This document shows positions 35,928-44,736 of a DNA stretch of 64,000 bases, piece after piece. The number at the start of each line of letters is the position of its first letter. Within the stretch, counting starts at the first letter, position 1. Under the pieces are notes generated by a model that did no database searches, was not told the DNA's origin, and saw only the letters and a list, made by a program, of their open reading frames with translations. Location of the stretch: the NCBI RefSeq assembly GCF_004368785.1, contig NZ_SODM01000002.1, forward strand, positions 124,001 through 188,000, given 5' to 3'. Both the position numbers and the translations under genes were made by a program. This DNA comes from Flavobacterium sp. 270. GTDB taxonomy: Bacteria > Bacteroidota > Bacteroidia > Flavobacteriales > Flavobacteriaceae.

Positions 35928-37151
35928 CTACCATTTTGTCTTTTCGGAAAACCGTGAAATTACCATCGAACAGATTAAATCACCATTGACATTCAGCAAA
36001 GTAGCAATTGGATCAACCAAAGTTCCTAATATCATGGCGACCGGTAAAGCCTGCTCCATTGGCAATCCGTAAACCGTAATTGCTAGAACTTCGCCAATAT
36101 AACCTCCATTCGGAATCCCTCCTTCTACAATTGAAACTATAACAGTAATTCCTAATGCTAAAAGTATGGTTGAAGGTGAAGTAAAATCTTTTCCAAACAT
36201 GGCAAAAAGCACGGTGATTTTTAAAATTGAAGACATACTCGATCCGTCCTTGTGCAAAGGTGCACCAAGCGGAATCACCAGGTTACGGACGTGCGCGGGA
36301 ATATTCATTTTTTCTGCTGCTTCTAGATTTGCCGGAATTGTGGCAATACTGCTGCAAGTTCCCACTGCGGTTAAAGCAGGCGTAATATTGTTGCTCCAAA
36401 AAACTCTAAAAGCTCTTTTTCCTCCGGCTATAAAAGCATAAATACTAAAAAAAGTGAAAAAGTAAAAAGTACAGGCTCCGTAATAAACGCCCAAAGGTTT
36501 TGCATAAACACCAAATAACTGCGGACCAAAAACACCAACTTGGTAAGCAAAATAGGCTCCAAGACCAATTGGGGCCATTTTCATTATGATGTTTAATAAT
36601 TGTTTCATGACTTCGTTTCCAGAATCCAGAAAACTTCTAAAACTACTGCCTTTTTCGCCAGATTGCAGACATGCAAATCCAATCATGAAAGAGAAAATAA
36701 TAAGTGCCAGCATACTTTTTCGCGAAAGCAATTCGAAGAAATCATTTACAGTCAGCAATTTTGCAATCTGGTCGCCAATACTTCCTGATTCTATATGTTC
36801 TAAAGGTATTTTTGAAATTATAATACTTTGATGTATCGGAAAAAGATAAACCGCAATAATCATTACCATTGCCGAGATTAAGATGGTTCCCAGAAAAACC
36901 AAAACCATAATTATAAACAGTTTCCCTAATTTTTCTGTTCGTTCTAAATTAGCAATTGAAGAAGCTATGGTAAAAAAAATGAGCGGAATAATGGCTGTGA
37001 AAAGTAAATTTAGAAAAATATCTCCGAGCGGTTTTATGACCTCAACACCTTTTCCGAAATACAATCCGAGAATACTACCTAAGATTATACCGCCAAGAAG
37101 CAAAAGAATACTGCTGTAACTTTGTAAAAAATTGATCTTTTTACCTTCCAT
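35928..37151 (-). CDS. Dicarboxylate/amino acid:cation symporter (DAACS)
   Basis: 407 residues with eight or so membrane helices and re-entrant loops. Signature segments: TAIIPLIFFTIASSIANL, the Ser-rich hairpin TCSSIATIPANLEAA, and the cation/substrate site VIPLGAPLHKDGSSMSSILKI. Inner-membrane uptake of glutamate, aspartate or C4-dicarboxylates coupled to Na+ or H+. In the second hairpin the usual SxGxAGVPG is NGGYIGEVLAI-like, so substrate range may differ. Single gene. Confidence 0.9.
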   Translation of the reverse strand: MEGKKINFLQSYSSILLLLGGIILGSILGLYFGKGVEVIKPLGDIFLNLLFTAIIPLIFFTIASSIANLERTEKLGKLFIIMVLVFLGTILISAMVMIIAVYLFPIHQSIIISKIPLEHIESGSIGDQIAKLLTVNDFFELLSRKSMLALIIFSFMIGFACLQSGEKGSSFRSFLDSGNEVMKQLLNIIMKMAPIGLGAYFAYQVGVFGPQLFGVYAKPLGVYYGACTFYFFTFFSIYAFIAGGKRAFRVFWSNNITPALTAVGTCSSIATIPANLEAAEKMNIPAHVRNLVIPLGAPLHKDGSSMSSILKITVLFAMFGKDFTSPSTILLALGITVIVSIVEGGIPNGGYIGEVLAITVYGLPMEQALPVAMILGTLVDPIATLLNVNGDLICSMVISRFSEKTKW

Positions 37152-37220
37152 AATTTTTTAGAAAATTTAGACTTAAAAATAGCGATATAATAGATTAAAT
37201 ATTGAAAGTTAGCTGATATT

Positions 37221-37252
37221 TTTTAGCCTTTTTGTCATTGCGAGGAATGACA
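37221..37252. repeat. REP-like element, collapsed copy
   Basis: TTTTAGCCTTTTTGTCATTGCGAG at 37221-37244 is the exact reverse complement of 38136-38159. Here the palindrome is collapsed to TGTCATTGCGAGGAATGACA (37233-37252). Together with 38064-38159 it brackets the methyltransferase gene. Confidence 0.8.
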
Positions 37253-37292
37253 AGATTGTGGCAAAAAATAATAATATAATCTGAGTGAATCG

Positions 37293-37946
37293 TTATTTCT
37301 CTAAAACAATCGTTGTATAATCTCTGTTGACCAATTCGCCTGTTTTGCTTTTTACTTTTTCAGTTAAAGTTTCTTTGTAAACGATTTTGAAAGAAGTTCT
37401 CTCAATTAAGTTTTGCGCTTTTTCTGTACTGTAAAGTTCAAATTCGAATTGCGTAAATGGAAGTGTTTTCATAAAACTTTCCTCTGCAAACGTCAAACAG
37501 AAAGTTCCGTTTGGTTTTAAAACCCTATAAATTTCTGAAAGTAATTCTTCTGGCTTCTGCCAAAAATAAAGTGTATTTACTGTAAAGATTTTATCGAAAA
37601 AAGAATCCTGAAACGGAATCAAATTTCCATCATAAAGGGAGAAGAAAGCTTGTTTTTGAGAAACAAAATTTCGGTTAATTTGTCTTGCTTCCTGAAACAT
37701 CAAATCTGACATTTCTAGTCCGTAATATTTTAGGTCTTTGGCTTGTTCCAATAAAAACTCAACATGTCCAGCGTTTCCGTGACCTAATTCGAGAATTTTA
37801 TTTGACGAAGAAATATTCAAATTCTGAATCGAATGATGCGTCATATTGATGTTCGTTTCGTTCATCATATTGGCCATTTCGATTCCTTTTTCTCCTGAAG
37901 GATGTTTTAATTGAGAGGCAATGGCTTGTAATTCTTCTTGTTTCAT
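37293..37946 (-). CDS. Class I SAM-dependent methyltransferase
   Basis: 217 residues from ATG 37946 (MKQEELQAIASQLKHPSGEKG); a frame 12 residues longer starts inside an intergenic repeat and is not preferred. SAM-binding motif ILELGHGNAGHVEF, acidic strand end YYGLEMSDLMF, and post-motif IFTVNTLYFWQKPEELLSEIYRVLKPNGTF of the UbiE/Methyltransf_11 type. Substrate unknown. Flanked on both sides by REP-like palindromes in inverse orientation. Confidence 0.87.
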   Translation of the reverse strand: MKQEELQAIASQLKHPSGEKGIEMANMMNETNINMTHHSIQNLNISSSNKILELGHGNAGHVEFLLEQAKDLKYYGLEMSDLMFQEARQINRNFVSQKQAFFSLYDGNLIPFQDSFFDKIFTVNTLYFWQKPEELLSEIYRVLKPNGTFCLTFAEESFMKTLPFTQFEFELYSTEKAQNLIERTSFKIVYKETLTEKVKSKTGELVNRDYTTIVLEK

Positions 37947-38005
37947 AAGAGTAGATTTAAATTCCAACATCAAAAATTCCAAATTCCAAATTCCAATTGT
38001 GCAAT

Positions 38006-38038
38006 ATCTTTGTCAAAGTTTAAAACTTTGACAAAGAT
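38006..38038. repeat. Short palindrome CTTTGTCAAAGTTT
   Basis: Perfect 16-nt arms (38006-38021 and 38023-38038) with one central base; its 29-nt core is identical to the hairpin at 4861-4897. AAATTCCAAATTCC microrepeats precede it (37968-37995). Confidence 0.8.
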
Positions 38039-38063
38039 TAAATTCTATCTTTTTTCTACAATC

Positions 38064-38159
38064 TTGTCATTGCGAGGAACGAAGCAATCACACTAACAAA
38101 AACACAAAGATATACAACGTGAGATTGCTTCGTTCCTCGCAATGACAAAAAGGCTAAAA
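38064..38159. repeat. REP-like palindromic element, full copy
   Basis: Arms TTGTCATTGCGAGGAACGAA... at 38064-38089 and its exact complement at 38123-38148 (26 nt each) enclose a 33-nt loop. The right flank (to 38159) reaches into metF and supplies its TAG stop codon. Confidence 0.88.
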
Positions 38160-39110
38160 AATATGACTAGCGATCTGTCTAATATTTTCAGATTTCCCCA
38201 TTGAATAATAATGTAATACAGGAACTCCGGCCGCTTTTAATTCTAATGACTGCTGAATCGCCCATTCGATTCCAACTTGTTTGATTGCAGCATTATCTTT
38301 ACATTGATCTACGGCGTGAATTAAATCTTCCGGTAAATCAATTCTAAAAATCTGCGGTAAAACCTGCAAGTGTTTTTTTACTGCAATTGGCTTAATCCCT
38401 GGAATAATAGGAACTGTAATTCCCATTTCTCTTGCTTTATTTACAAACTCGAAATATTTCGCATTGTCAAAAAACATTTGCGTTACCACATAATCGGCAC
38501 CAGCATCTACTTTTTCTTTCAGTCTTTTTAAGTCCGATTGTAAAGATGGAGATTCTAAATGTTTCTCCGGATAACCCGCAACACCAATACAGAAATCGGC
38601 TTTGTTGTCGATATCCATTACTTCATGAAGGTATTTTCCTTGATTTAATAAATTGATCTGTTTTACCAAATCAATCGCATAATCGTTTCCTCCTGCTTTC
38701 GGAATAAAATATTGTTCGTCTTTCATGGCATCACCACGCAAAGCCATAATATTATCAATTCCTAAGTAGTTACAATCTACCAAAAGATATTCTGTTTCTT
38801 CTTTGGTAAAGCCTCCGCAAAGTACGTGAGGAACTGTATCTACATTGTATTTATGTTTTATAGAAGCGCAGATTCCAAGCGTTCCCGGACGCATACGAGT
38901 TAATTTTTTATCTAAAAGGCCGTTGCCTTTGTCAATGTAAATATATTCTTCACGAGAAGTCGTTACATCAATAAACGGCGGTTTAAACTCCATTAATGGA
39001 TCGATATTATCGTATAATTCCTGAATGCTTTTCCCCTTTTGAGGCGGAATAATTTCAAATGAAAATAATGTATTTCCTTTGGCGTTTTCTATATGTTCTG
39101 TTACTTTCAT
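38154..39110 (-). CDS. metF: 5,10-methylenetetrahydrofolate reductase
   Basis: 318 residues from ATG 39110 (MKVTEHIENAKGNTLFSFEIIPP); the 11 residues upstream in frame come from a TTTCAAG microrepeat. A TIM-barrel flavoprotein that makes 5-methyl-THF, the methyl donor for methionine synthase. Seen: FSFEIIPPQKGKS, DVTTSREE, HVLCGGFTKEE, ALRGD, AGYPEKHLESP and ADYVVTQMFFDN. Lies directly downstream of the metH genes in the same orientation. Its stop codon lies in the flank of a REP-like repeat. Confidence 0.95.
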   Translation of the reverse strand: MKVTEHIENAKGNTLFSFEIIPPQKGKSIQELYDNIDPLMEFKPPFIDVTTSREEYIYIDKGNGLLDKKLTRMRPGTLGICASIKHKYNVDTVPHVLCGGFTKEETEYLLVDCNYLGIDNIMALRGDAMKDEQYFIPKAGGNDYAIDLVKQINLLNQGKYLHEVMDIDNKADFCIGVAGYPEKHLESPSLQSDLKRLKEKVDAGADYVVTQMFFDNAKYFEFVNKAREMGITVPIIPGIKPIAVKKHLQVLPQIFRIDLPEDLIHAVDQCKDNAAIKQVGIEWAIQQSLELKAAGVPVLHYYSMGKSENIRQIASHIF

Positions 39111-39120
39111 TATTTGTTTT

Positions 39121-39178
39121 TGTTTCAAAGTTTCAAGTTTCAAGTTTCAAGTTCTCTACAGCAACCTGAAACTTTAAA
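39121..39178. repeat. TTTCAAG microrepeat
   Basis: Several TTTCAAG/CTTGAAAC units between metF and metH, partly as an inverted pair. Same family as 6533-6560. Confidence 0.7.
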
Positions 39179-39201
39179 CATGAAACCAAAATAACTTTTA
39201 G

Positions 39202-41877
39202 TTAATCTGCTATATTAGGGTTTAACCATTTCATTGCGTAATCCAGCGGAACATTTCTGCGTTTCGCGTAATCTGTAACCTGATCTTCTTTTATTTTTCC
39301 GAGTCCGAAATACTTACTTTTTGGATTTCCGAAGTAATAACCCGAAACCGATGATGCTGGCCACATTGCCATACTTTCTGTTAAGGTTACTCCAATTTCT
39401 TCAGCAACATTTAAAAGTTTCCAGATTGTTGGTTTTTCCAAGTGATCCGGACATGCAGGATATCCTGGCGCTGGACGAATTCCTTTATAATTTTCTTCGA
39501 TCAAATCTTCTTTAGACAACGTTTCTCCCGGATCGTAGCCCCAATAATCCATACGAACTTGCTCGTGTAGATATTCGGCGAAAGCCTCTGCAAAACGATC
39601 TGCAAGCGCTTTAACCATAATCGAGTTATAATCGTCAAGATCTTTTTCAAATTCGGCAGCCCATTCGTCTACACCAAAACCTGTTGTTACACAGAACGCG
39701 CCCATATAATCTGTTTTATTGCTTTCTTTTGGAGCGATAAAATCAGCTAAAGCAATATTCGGAGCACCTTTTGTTTTTTGAGACTGCATTCTCAGCGTTA
39801 AGAATTTCTCTAAAACTTTTCCGTTTTCATCACGCAATTCGATATCATCATCGTTTATCTGATTACAAGGAAAAATTCCGTAAATACCTTTTGCTGTTAG
39901 TTTTTTCTCTGCCAAAATAACTTTCAGCATTGCCTGAGCATCTGCAAAAACCGAAGTTGCTTGTTCGCCCACAACTTCATCCGTTAAAATTGCCGGATAT
40001 TTTCCGAACAATTCCCAAGTTCTAAAAAACGGTGTCCAGTCAATATACGGAACTAAAACATCCAGTTCCACTTCAACGATTTGCTTACCGATTTTCTTTG
40101 GCGTTACCGGAGTATATTCGTCCCAGTCTAATTGCAGTTTATTTTTACGAGCCTGCTCAATCGTTAAGAAATTTTTATCTCTCGAACGGCTTAAGAAAGT
40201 CTCTCTAAAAGCATCGTATTCTGCACGAATATCGCTTGCGTATATTTTTCGGTTATGATCTAACAGATTTCCTGCAACGGTTACGGCTCTAGAAGCATCG
40301 TTTACGTGAATTACAGTTTCTCTATATTGAGGCGCAATTTTCACGGCCGTATGTGCGCGCGAAGTGGTTGCCCCACCAATCATAATCGGGATTTTAATTC
40401 CTTGTTTGTCAAGCTCTTTGGCCAAATAAACCATTTCGTCAAGCGAAGGCGTGATCAGTCCGCTTAATCCGATAATGTCTACTTCGTGCTCGATTGCCGC
40501 TGCAATGATTTTTTCCGGAGGCACCATTACACCCAAATCTACAATCTCGTAATTATTACAAGCTAAAACCACCGAAACAATGTTTTTACCAATATCGTGA
40601 ACGTCACCTTTTACAGTTGCCATCAGGATTTTTCCGTTTCCGGATTTATCTCCCGCTTGTTTGCTCGCTTCAATAAATGGCAGTAAATACGCAACGGCTT
40701 TTTTCATTACACGCGCCGATTTTACAACCTGAGGCAAGAACATTTTTCCGCTTCCGAATAAATCTCCAACCACATTCATTCCCGTCATCAAATTGATTTC
40801 GATAACTTCAATTGGTTTTGTTGCAGCCAAACGCGCTTCTTCTACATCTTCTTCAATAAAAGCATCAACTCCTTTTACTAATGAATGCGTAATACGCTCC
40901 TGAACTGTTCCTAAACGCCATTCCTGAATCGCTTTTTCGTCGCTTTTTACTTCGCCTTTTACATTTTCTGCAAAATCCAAAAGTCTTTCGGTTGCGTCGT
41001 CGCGACGGTCAAGAATTACGTCTTCTACGTGCTCTAATAAGTCTTTTTCAATATCATCGTAAATCGTCAACATTTCTGGATTTACGATTCCCATCGTCAT
41101 TCCGTTTTTGATCGCGTGATACAAGAAAACCGAGTGCATGGCTTCACGTACGTGATCGTTTCCTCTAAAAGAAAACGAAACGTTACTCACACCACCACTA
41201 ATATGTGCATGAGGCAGATTGTCTCTAACCCATTTTGTTCCTCTAAAAAAGTCGATTGCATTTAAACGGTGTTCTTCCATTCCCGTTGCAACCGGAAAAA
41301 TGTTCAAATCGAAAATAATATCCTGCGGAGGAAAACCAACCTGATTCACCAAAATATCATACGAGCGCTGACAAATCTCAACACGACGATCGTAATTATC
41401 GGCCTGACCAACTTCGTCAAAAGCCATAATAATCGCCGCTGCACCGTATCTTTTTATCAATTTAGCATGATGAATAAAAGCTTCTTCTCCTTCTTTTAAT
41501 GAAATGGAGTTTACAACACTTTTTCCCTGCACAACTTTCAAACCAGCCTCAATGATTTCCCATTTTGAACTGTCGATCATAATTGGCACTCTCGAAATAT
41601 CCGGTTCAGATGCTATTAAATTCAGGAATTTGGTCATTGCCTGAACTCCGTCAAGCATTCCCTCGTCCATGTTAATGTCGATAATCTGTGCTCCTCCTTC
41701 TACCTGCTGTCTTGCAATATCAAGCGCCTCGTCATATTTCTCTTCCTTTATTAAGCGCAAGAATTTTCTTGAACCTGTTACGTTTGTACGCTCTCCAATG
41801 TTTACAAAAACACTTTCGGGCGTAATAATTAACGGCTCTAATCCGGCTAATACAAGGTCTCTTCTTTTTTCAGTCAT
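39202..41877 (-). CDS. metH: Methionine synthase, folate-, B12- and activation-domain part
   Basis: 891 residues. Order: pterin-binding TIM barrel (about 1-290; [41 protein letters not shown]); cobalamin cap and Rossmann domain (about 310-560; [11 protein letters not shown], and the B12 lower-ligand motif in [37 protein letters not shown]); SAM-binding activation domain (about 570-891; [32 protein letters not shown]). The homocysteine-binding domain is missing here and is encoded at 42649-43647. Such splitting is normal in Bacteroidota. Transfers the methyl group from methyl-THF to homocysteine. Confidence 0.96.
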   Translation of the reverse strand: MTEKRRDLVLAGLEPLIITPESVFVNIGERTNVTGSRKFLRLIKEEKYDEALDIARQQVEGGAQIIDINMDEGMLDGVQAMTKFLNLIASEPDISRVPIMIDSSKWEIIEAGLKVVQGKSVVNSISLKEGEEAFIHHAKLIKRYGAAAIIMAFDEVGQADNYDRRVEICQRSYDILVNQVGFPPQDIIFDLNIFPVATGMEEHRLNAIDFFRGTKWVRDNLPHAHISGGVSNVSFSFRGNDHVREAMHSVFLYHAIKNGMTMGIVNPEMLTIYDDIEKDLLEHVEDVILDRRDDATERLLDFAENVKGEVKSDEKAIQEWRLGTVQERITHSLVKGVDAFIEEDVEEARLAATKPIEVIEINLMTGMNVVGDLFGSGKMFLPQVVKSARVMKKAVAYLLPFIEASKQAGDKSGNGKILMATVKGDVHDIGKNIVSVVLACNNYEIVDLGVMVPPEKIIAAAIEHEVDIIGLSGLITPSLDEMVYLAKELDKQGIKIPIMIGGATTSRAHTAVKIAPQYRETVIHVNDASRAVTVAGNLLDHNRKIYASDIRAEYDAFRETFLSRSRDKNFLTIEQARKNKLQLDWDEYTPVTPKKIGKQIVEVELDVLVPYIDWTPFFRTWELFGKYPAILTDEVVGEQATSVFADAQAMLKVILAEKKLTAKGIYGIFPCNQINDDDIELRDENGKVLEKFLTLRMQSQKTKGAPNIALADFIAPKESNKTDYMGAFCVTTGFGVDEWAAEFEKDLDDYNSIMVKALADRFAEAFAEYLHEQVRMDYWGYDPGETLSKEDLIEENYKGIRPAPGYPACPDHLEKPTIWKLLNVAEEIGVTLTESMAMWPASSVSGYYFGNPKSKYFGLGKIKEDQVTDYAKRRNVPLDYAMKWLNPNIAD

Positions 41878-41945
41878 TTCTTTTAAAGTTGCTAAGCTTC
41901 TAAAGGGCTTAGGTTCTAAGTTTTTTATTCTTTATTTCTTCCTGC

Positions 41946-41961
41946 TCCCGAGGCTTCGGGA
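41946..41961. repeat. Palindrome TCCCGAGGCTTCGGGA
   Basis: A 6-bp perfect stem (TCCCGA/TCGGGA) with a 4-nt loop, next to the larger element at 41999-42090. Confidence 0.6.
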
Positions 41962-41998
41962 CGAAACCTTGTAGGCATTTACTTTTCTATAATTTTAT

Positions 41999-42090
41999 TT
42001 TGGGCGTGTCCTCCGGCCGGGCTATCCGTTACAAGTCCTCGCTCTTCCTCCGTCAGGCTTTGGGCTTTTCACTTCTATCCCTCACGCAGT
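41999..42090. repeat. GC-richer dispersed element with terminal GGGCGTG/CACGC ends
   Basis: About 90 nt, clearly GC-richer than its surroundings. On the minus strand it reads GCGTGAGGGATAGAAGTG ... AAAGCCC ... GTAACGGATAGCCCGGCC ... ACACGCCC. It contains two half-similar GGATAG blocks and complementary ends. I recall very similar blocks scattered in many Bacteroidota genomes between genes, without known function. No long ORF fits it. Confidence 0.65.
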
Positions 42091-42119
42091 ACTACCAATC
42101 ATTTGTTCCTAAAGAACTT

Positions 42120-42554
42120 TTACTTCCATTTTGAATGCTCTATATATTTGCAAGTTACTCCTGCATCATATATGTAATATTTAGTTTTAGTAAATCCTGC
42201 TTTAACTAATGAAATTGAATCTGGTTCTAATTCTTCTTCTAAAACTATATAGTTTTTTTCTGGGTTGTCTAAATCGTATTTTACTTTATAAAACTTATTT
42301 ACCTGCCCATAATCAATAGAAACCTCAGCTAAAACTTTTTTATTTGTATAAAAATAATATCTCAAAGACCTAGTTTTTCTGTGGTATTTGACTCTAGTTG
42401 TAAGCCCTATTGTTTCTCCTTTTAAATTTTTATCGTGTTCATCATACTTCTTTTCATTCTTATTTGAAAAGATACTAACCACAAATATTAATGCAAGCAG
42501 GGCTACTCCTACAATTCCTTTTATTTTATCTGAATCGCTTTTGTTTTCTTTCAC
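42120..42554 (-). CDS. Membrane-anchored protein of unknown function between the metH genes
   Basis: 144 residues. Short charged start (MKENKSDSDKIKG), one hydrophobic helix (about 12-29, IVGVALLALIFVVSIFS), then a basic and aromatic domain with Tyr-rich beta-like strands (RSLRYYFYTNKKVLAEVSIDYGQVNKFYKVKYDL). No family recognised. Sits between metH parts on the same strand but is flanked by a dispersed element and a palindrome, and its codon use is more AT-rich, so it may be a later insertion rather than a methionine gene. Confidence 0.72.
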   Translation of the reverse strand: MKENKSDSDKIKGIVGVALLALIFVVSIFSNKNEKKYDEHDKNLKGETIGLTTRVKYHRKTRSLRYYFYTNKKVLAEVSIDYGQVNKFYKVKYDLDNPEKNYIVLEEELEPDSISLVKAGFTKTKYYIYDAGVTCKYIEHSKWK

Positions 42555-42612
42555 TTTTTAATTTTCAATCGAAAAAATTCTATTGTTTCTGAATATCTTA
42601 ATTTCAATTTAA

Positions 42613-42639
42613 CCTACAAGGTTTTAAAAACCTTGCAGG
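42613..42639. repeat. Short palindrome CCTACAAGGTTT
   Basis: Arms 42613-42624 and 42628-42639 pair at 11 of 12 positions around TAA. Member of the TTTAAAA-centred hairpin family. Confidence 0.7.
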
Positions 42640-42648
42640 AACATGACT

Positions 42649-43647
42649 TTACGCTAATACTGGCGAAACTCTCGGCTTATAATCCTTCGCAACTTCAGCC
42701 ATTAATCGAATATGATCTGGAGTAGTTCCGCAACAACCACCAATAATGTTGATTAAATTATCGTCTAAATATTCTTTGATAAAAGCCTGAGTTTGTTCTG
42801 GTGTTTCATCGTATTGTCCGAATGCGTTTGGCAATCCTGCGTTTGGATGCGCCGATACATTGAACTGTGTATGTTGTGCTAATGTTTTTAAATACGGTTT
42901 TAACAAATCGGCTCCTAAAGCGCAATTGAAACCAACACTTAATAAGGGAATATGCGATACTGAAATCAAAAACGCTTCTACAGTTTGCCCGGAAAGTGTT
43001 CTTCCTGAGGCATCTGTAATCGTTCCAGAAACCATGATTGGAATATCTATATTTCTTTCATCTTTTACTTCTTCAATCGCGAAAAGCGCCGCTTTTGCAT
43101 TTAAAGTATCGAAAATAGTTTCTACTAAAAGTAAGTCGCAACCTCCGTCTAGTAAAGCTTCTACTTGTTCTTTGTAAGCGATTCGTAAATCGTCAAATGT
43201 TACGGCTCTGTAACCCGGATCGTTTACATCTGGCGACATACTTGCGGTACGGTTTGTTGGTCCGATTGAGCCGGCTACAAAACGTGGTTTTGATGGATTT
43301 TTAGCCGTGAATTCGTCTGCAACTTCACGAGCAATTTTAGCCGATTCGTAGTTTAATTCGTAAACCAAATCTTCCATGAAATAATCGGCCATCCCGATTG
43401 TGGTTCCAGAAAATGTATTGGTTTCTACGATATCTGCGCCAGCTTCGTAATACGCGGCGTGTACATCGCGAATGGCCTGCGGTTGTGTCAGTGATAATAA
43501 ATCATTATTTCCTTTTAACGGATGTGGAAAGTCCTTGAAACGTTCACCACGAAAATCTTCTTCTGAGAAGTTGTAGCGTTGTAACATGGTTCCCATTGCT
43601 CCGTCAAGGATCAGGATTCTTTCTTTTATTGCTTCTTTTATAGACAT
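42649..43647 (-). CDS. Methionine synthase, homocysteine-binding part
   Basis: 332 residues: the homocysteine S-methyltransferase barrel of MetH as a separate protein. Start [27 protein letters not shown]; zinc ligands are the Cys of VGFNCALGA and the pair in [14 protein letters not shown]. It binds homocysteine and works with the 891-residue partner encoded downstream. It is the first gene after a SAM-I riboswitch, so the metH pair is expected to be switched off by SAM. Confidence 0.95.
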   Translation of the reverse strand: MSIKEAIKERILILDGAMGTMLQRYNFSEEDFRGERFKDFPHPLKGNNDLLSLTQPQAIRDVHAAYYEAGADIVETNTFSGTTIGMADYFMEDLVYELNYESAKIAREVADEFTAKNPSKPRFVAGSIGPTNRTASMSPDVNDPGYRAVTFDDLRIAYKEQVEALLDGGCDLLLVETIFDTLNAKAALFAIEEVKDERNIDIPIMVSGTITDASGRTLSGQTVEAFLISVSHIPLLSVGFNCALGADLLKPYLKTLAQHTQFNVSAHPNAGLPNAFGQYDETPEQTQAFIKEYLDDNLINIIGGCCGTTPDHIRLMAEVAKDYKPRVSPVLA

Positions 43648-43714
43648 ATTGTTTTGCCTTTTGCCACTAAGACGCTAAGACACAAAGCTTTTTTTATAAT
43701 TTAATCTTGCGGCT

Positions 43715-43747
43715 AAACCTGACGAGGTTTAAAAACTCGTCAGGTTT
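43715..43747. repeat. Short palindrome AAACCTGACGAG
   Basis: Perfect 12-nt arms (43715-43726, 43736-43747) around GTTTAAAAA. Same hairpin family as 42613 and 4861 by its T/A-rich centre. Confidence 0.8.
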
Positions 43748-43792
43748 AAACTCAAATGATATGTTTTAATTTGTTTCCAAAAGTTCACAATT

Positions 43793-43865
43793 GTGGCTCT
43801 TTAGCCCCGATTGAGCCGGTATCCTCGGAGAGATATAGGCGAAAGCGGGAACCCATGACGGCAAA
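43793..43865. other. GC-richer block in the 5' leader of metH
   Basis: On the minus strand: GGTTCCCGCTTTCGCC, then a GGATACCGGCTCAATCGGGG block. Higher GC than its flanks and no ORF; it resembles the dispersed CCCGCTTT/GGGGCTA-type intergenic blocks of Bacteroidota. It lies within the transcribed leader between riboswitch and first metH gene. Possibly a repeat insertion. Confidence 0.45.
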
Positions 43866-43890
43866 AAATGCGTCAATGAATCGCTCCTTT

Positions 43891-43919
43891 CACTAAATTT
43901 TATTCGGTGAAATTTAGTG
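43891..43919 (-). promoter_or_regulatory. Hairpin downstream of the SAM-I riboswitch
   Basis: CACTAAATTT (43891-43900) and AAATTTAGTG (43910-43919) are perfect 10-nt arms with a 9-nt loop. Candidate expression platform, although no T run follows on the minus strand. Confidence 0.5.
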
Positions 43920-43965
43920 TAATGTTGTCAGGAAAAGTTTTGAGAAATACGAGTAATGTATTTGT

Positions 43966-44077
43966 GTTATCTATCTTAGATACTGTATTTACAGTATAAA
44001 GTAGAATTTAGCACCTTCTTTATGGTAAAGGGTTGCTAAGGTTTCATCGGGTCTATCCCTCCGCCTTTCGTGATAAC
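43966..44077 (-). promoter_or_regulatory. SAM-I (S-box) riboswitch upstream of metH
   Basis: Minus strand from 44077: GTTATC (P1 left) ... GAAAGGCGGAGGGATAGACC, CGATGAAACCTTAGCAACC, AAGGTGCTAAATTC ... and GATAAC (P1 right, 43966-43971). The GATGAAACC...GCAACC core and the AAGGTGCTAA pairing are the S-box hallmarks. Binding of SAM should reduce metH expression. Confidence 0.93.
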
Positions 44078-44100
44078 TGTCAATAAAATTATGAACGGTG

Positions 44101-44131
44101 CAAAGTAACGACATAAAGCCGTTAATTGCAA
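44101..44131 (-). promoter_or_regulatory. Promoter of the metH riboswitch transcript
   Basis: Minus strand TTACTTTG (44101-44108) followed by CACC, with TTG at 44129-44131, 20 nt upstream. The riboswitch begins about 25 nt later. The metX riboswitch promoter has the same layout. Confidence 0.7.
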
Positions 44132-44240
44132 GTTTTTTTTAAGATTCTAAGCGACTAAAGTTCTGAGGTTCTAAGTTCTTTTATAAGCAACTAGGTTAAT
44201 AAGCTCCAAAGGTTCAAAGTTTAAAAACATTTGAACAAAA

Positions 44241-44272
44241 AAAGCTCGAACTTATTTAAAAGTTTGAGCTTT
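44241..44272 (-). terminator. Terminator after the 44-residue gene
   Basis: AAAGCTCGAACTT and AAGTTTGAGCTTT arms (44241-44253, 44260-44272), one G-U pair; A/T runs on both sides give a minus-strand T run. 62 nt behind the small gene. Confidence 0.8.
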
Positions 44273-44333
44273 CTGTTAAGATCTTAGCGTATTATTCCGT
44301 GATTGGCTTGTTATTTGAGATAAAAAATGGTGT

Positions 44334-44468
44334 TTAGAAACTTCTGTCCCATTTTAGAAATGTATCCATAACTTCTTGATGATCTATTAATTCGTTAGCG
44401 GTCATCTTGATCTCATTTTCAATTTTTGCCTTTTCTTCGGGTGCTAATTCTTCATTCCAATTGTTCAT
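44334..44468 (-). CDS. 44-residue hydrophilic protein of unknown function
   Basis: ATG at 44468 gives MNNWNEELAPEEKAKIENEIKM... ending MDTFLKWDRSF, stop at 44334. Rich in Glu, Lys and Asn with heptad-like spacing, so probably helical; no signal or membrane segment, hence cytoplasmic. It has a good promoter of its own (44494-44524) and a terminator (44241-44272), forming a complete single-gene transcription unit between the metH and sulfate blocks. No family recognised. Confidence 0.75.
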   Translation of the reverse strand: MNNWNEELAPEEKAKIENEIKMTANELIDHQEVMDTFLKWDRSF

Positions 44469-44493
44469 AATAGATAATTTTTGAATACTTTCT

Positions 44494-44524
44494 TAAAGTT
44501 ACGATTTTATCTTGGTTTTTCAAA
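44494..44524 (-). promoter_or_regulatory. Promoter of the 44-residue gene
   Basis: Minus strand TTTG (44521-44524), 19-nt spacer, TAACTTTA (44494-44501; seven of eight match TAnnTTTG counting n). 25 nt before the ATG. Confidence 0.7.
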
Positions 44525-44660
44525 TACCAAAATCAAATTTTTTATTTTAAGATACAAAGCTACTATGCCGAAGTTTCGGGAACAAGAAATGAAGATTAAG
44601 TTAATGTGAATAAAATTTTAAAGGTGCTAAGGTTCTGAGATGCTAAGGTGCTAAGCTAAA

Positions 44661-44690
44661 AAAGCCCAAACTTTAAAAAGTTTGAGCTTT
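44661..44690 (-). terminator. Terminator of the sulfate-assimilation block
   Basis: AAAGCCCAAACTT (44661-44673) and AAGTTTGAGCTTT (44678-44690) arms with one wobble pair; T run on the minus strand. 46 nt after the reductase stop. Confidence 0.85.
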
Positions 44691-44736
44691 ACTATATAAA
44701 AATCTTAGAATCTTAGTCTCTCAGAAACTCAGAACC

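Noticed and set aside
36166..36441. 91-residue plus-strand frame opposite the symporter
   Set aside because: Antisense shadow of conserved membrane helices.
37947..37982. Longer start of the methyltransferase
   Set aside because: The 12 extra residues fall in an AAATTCCAA microrepeat and do not fit the family.
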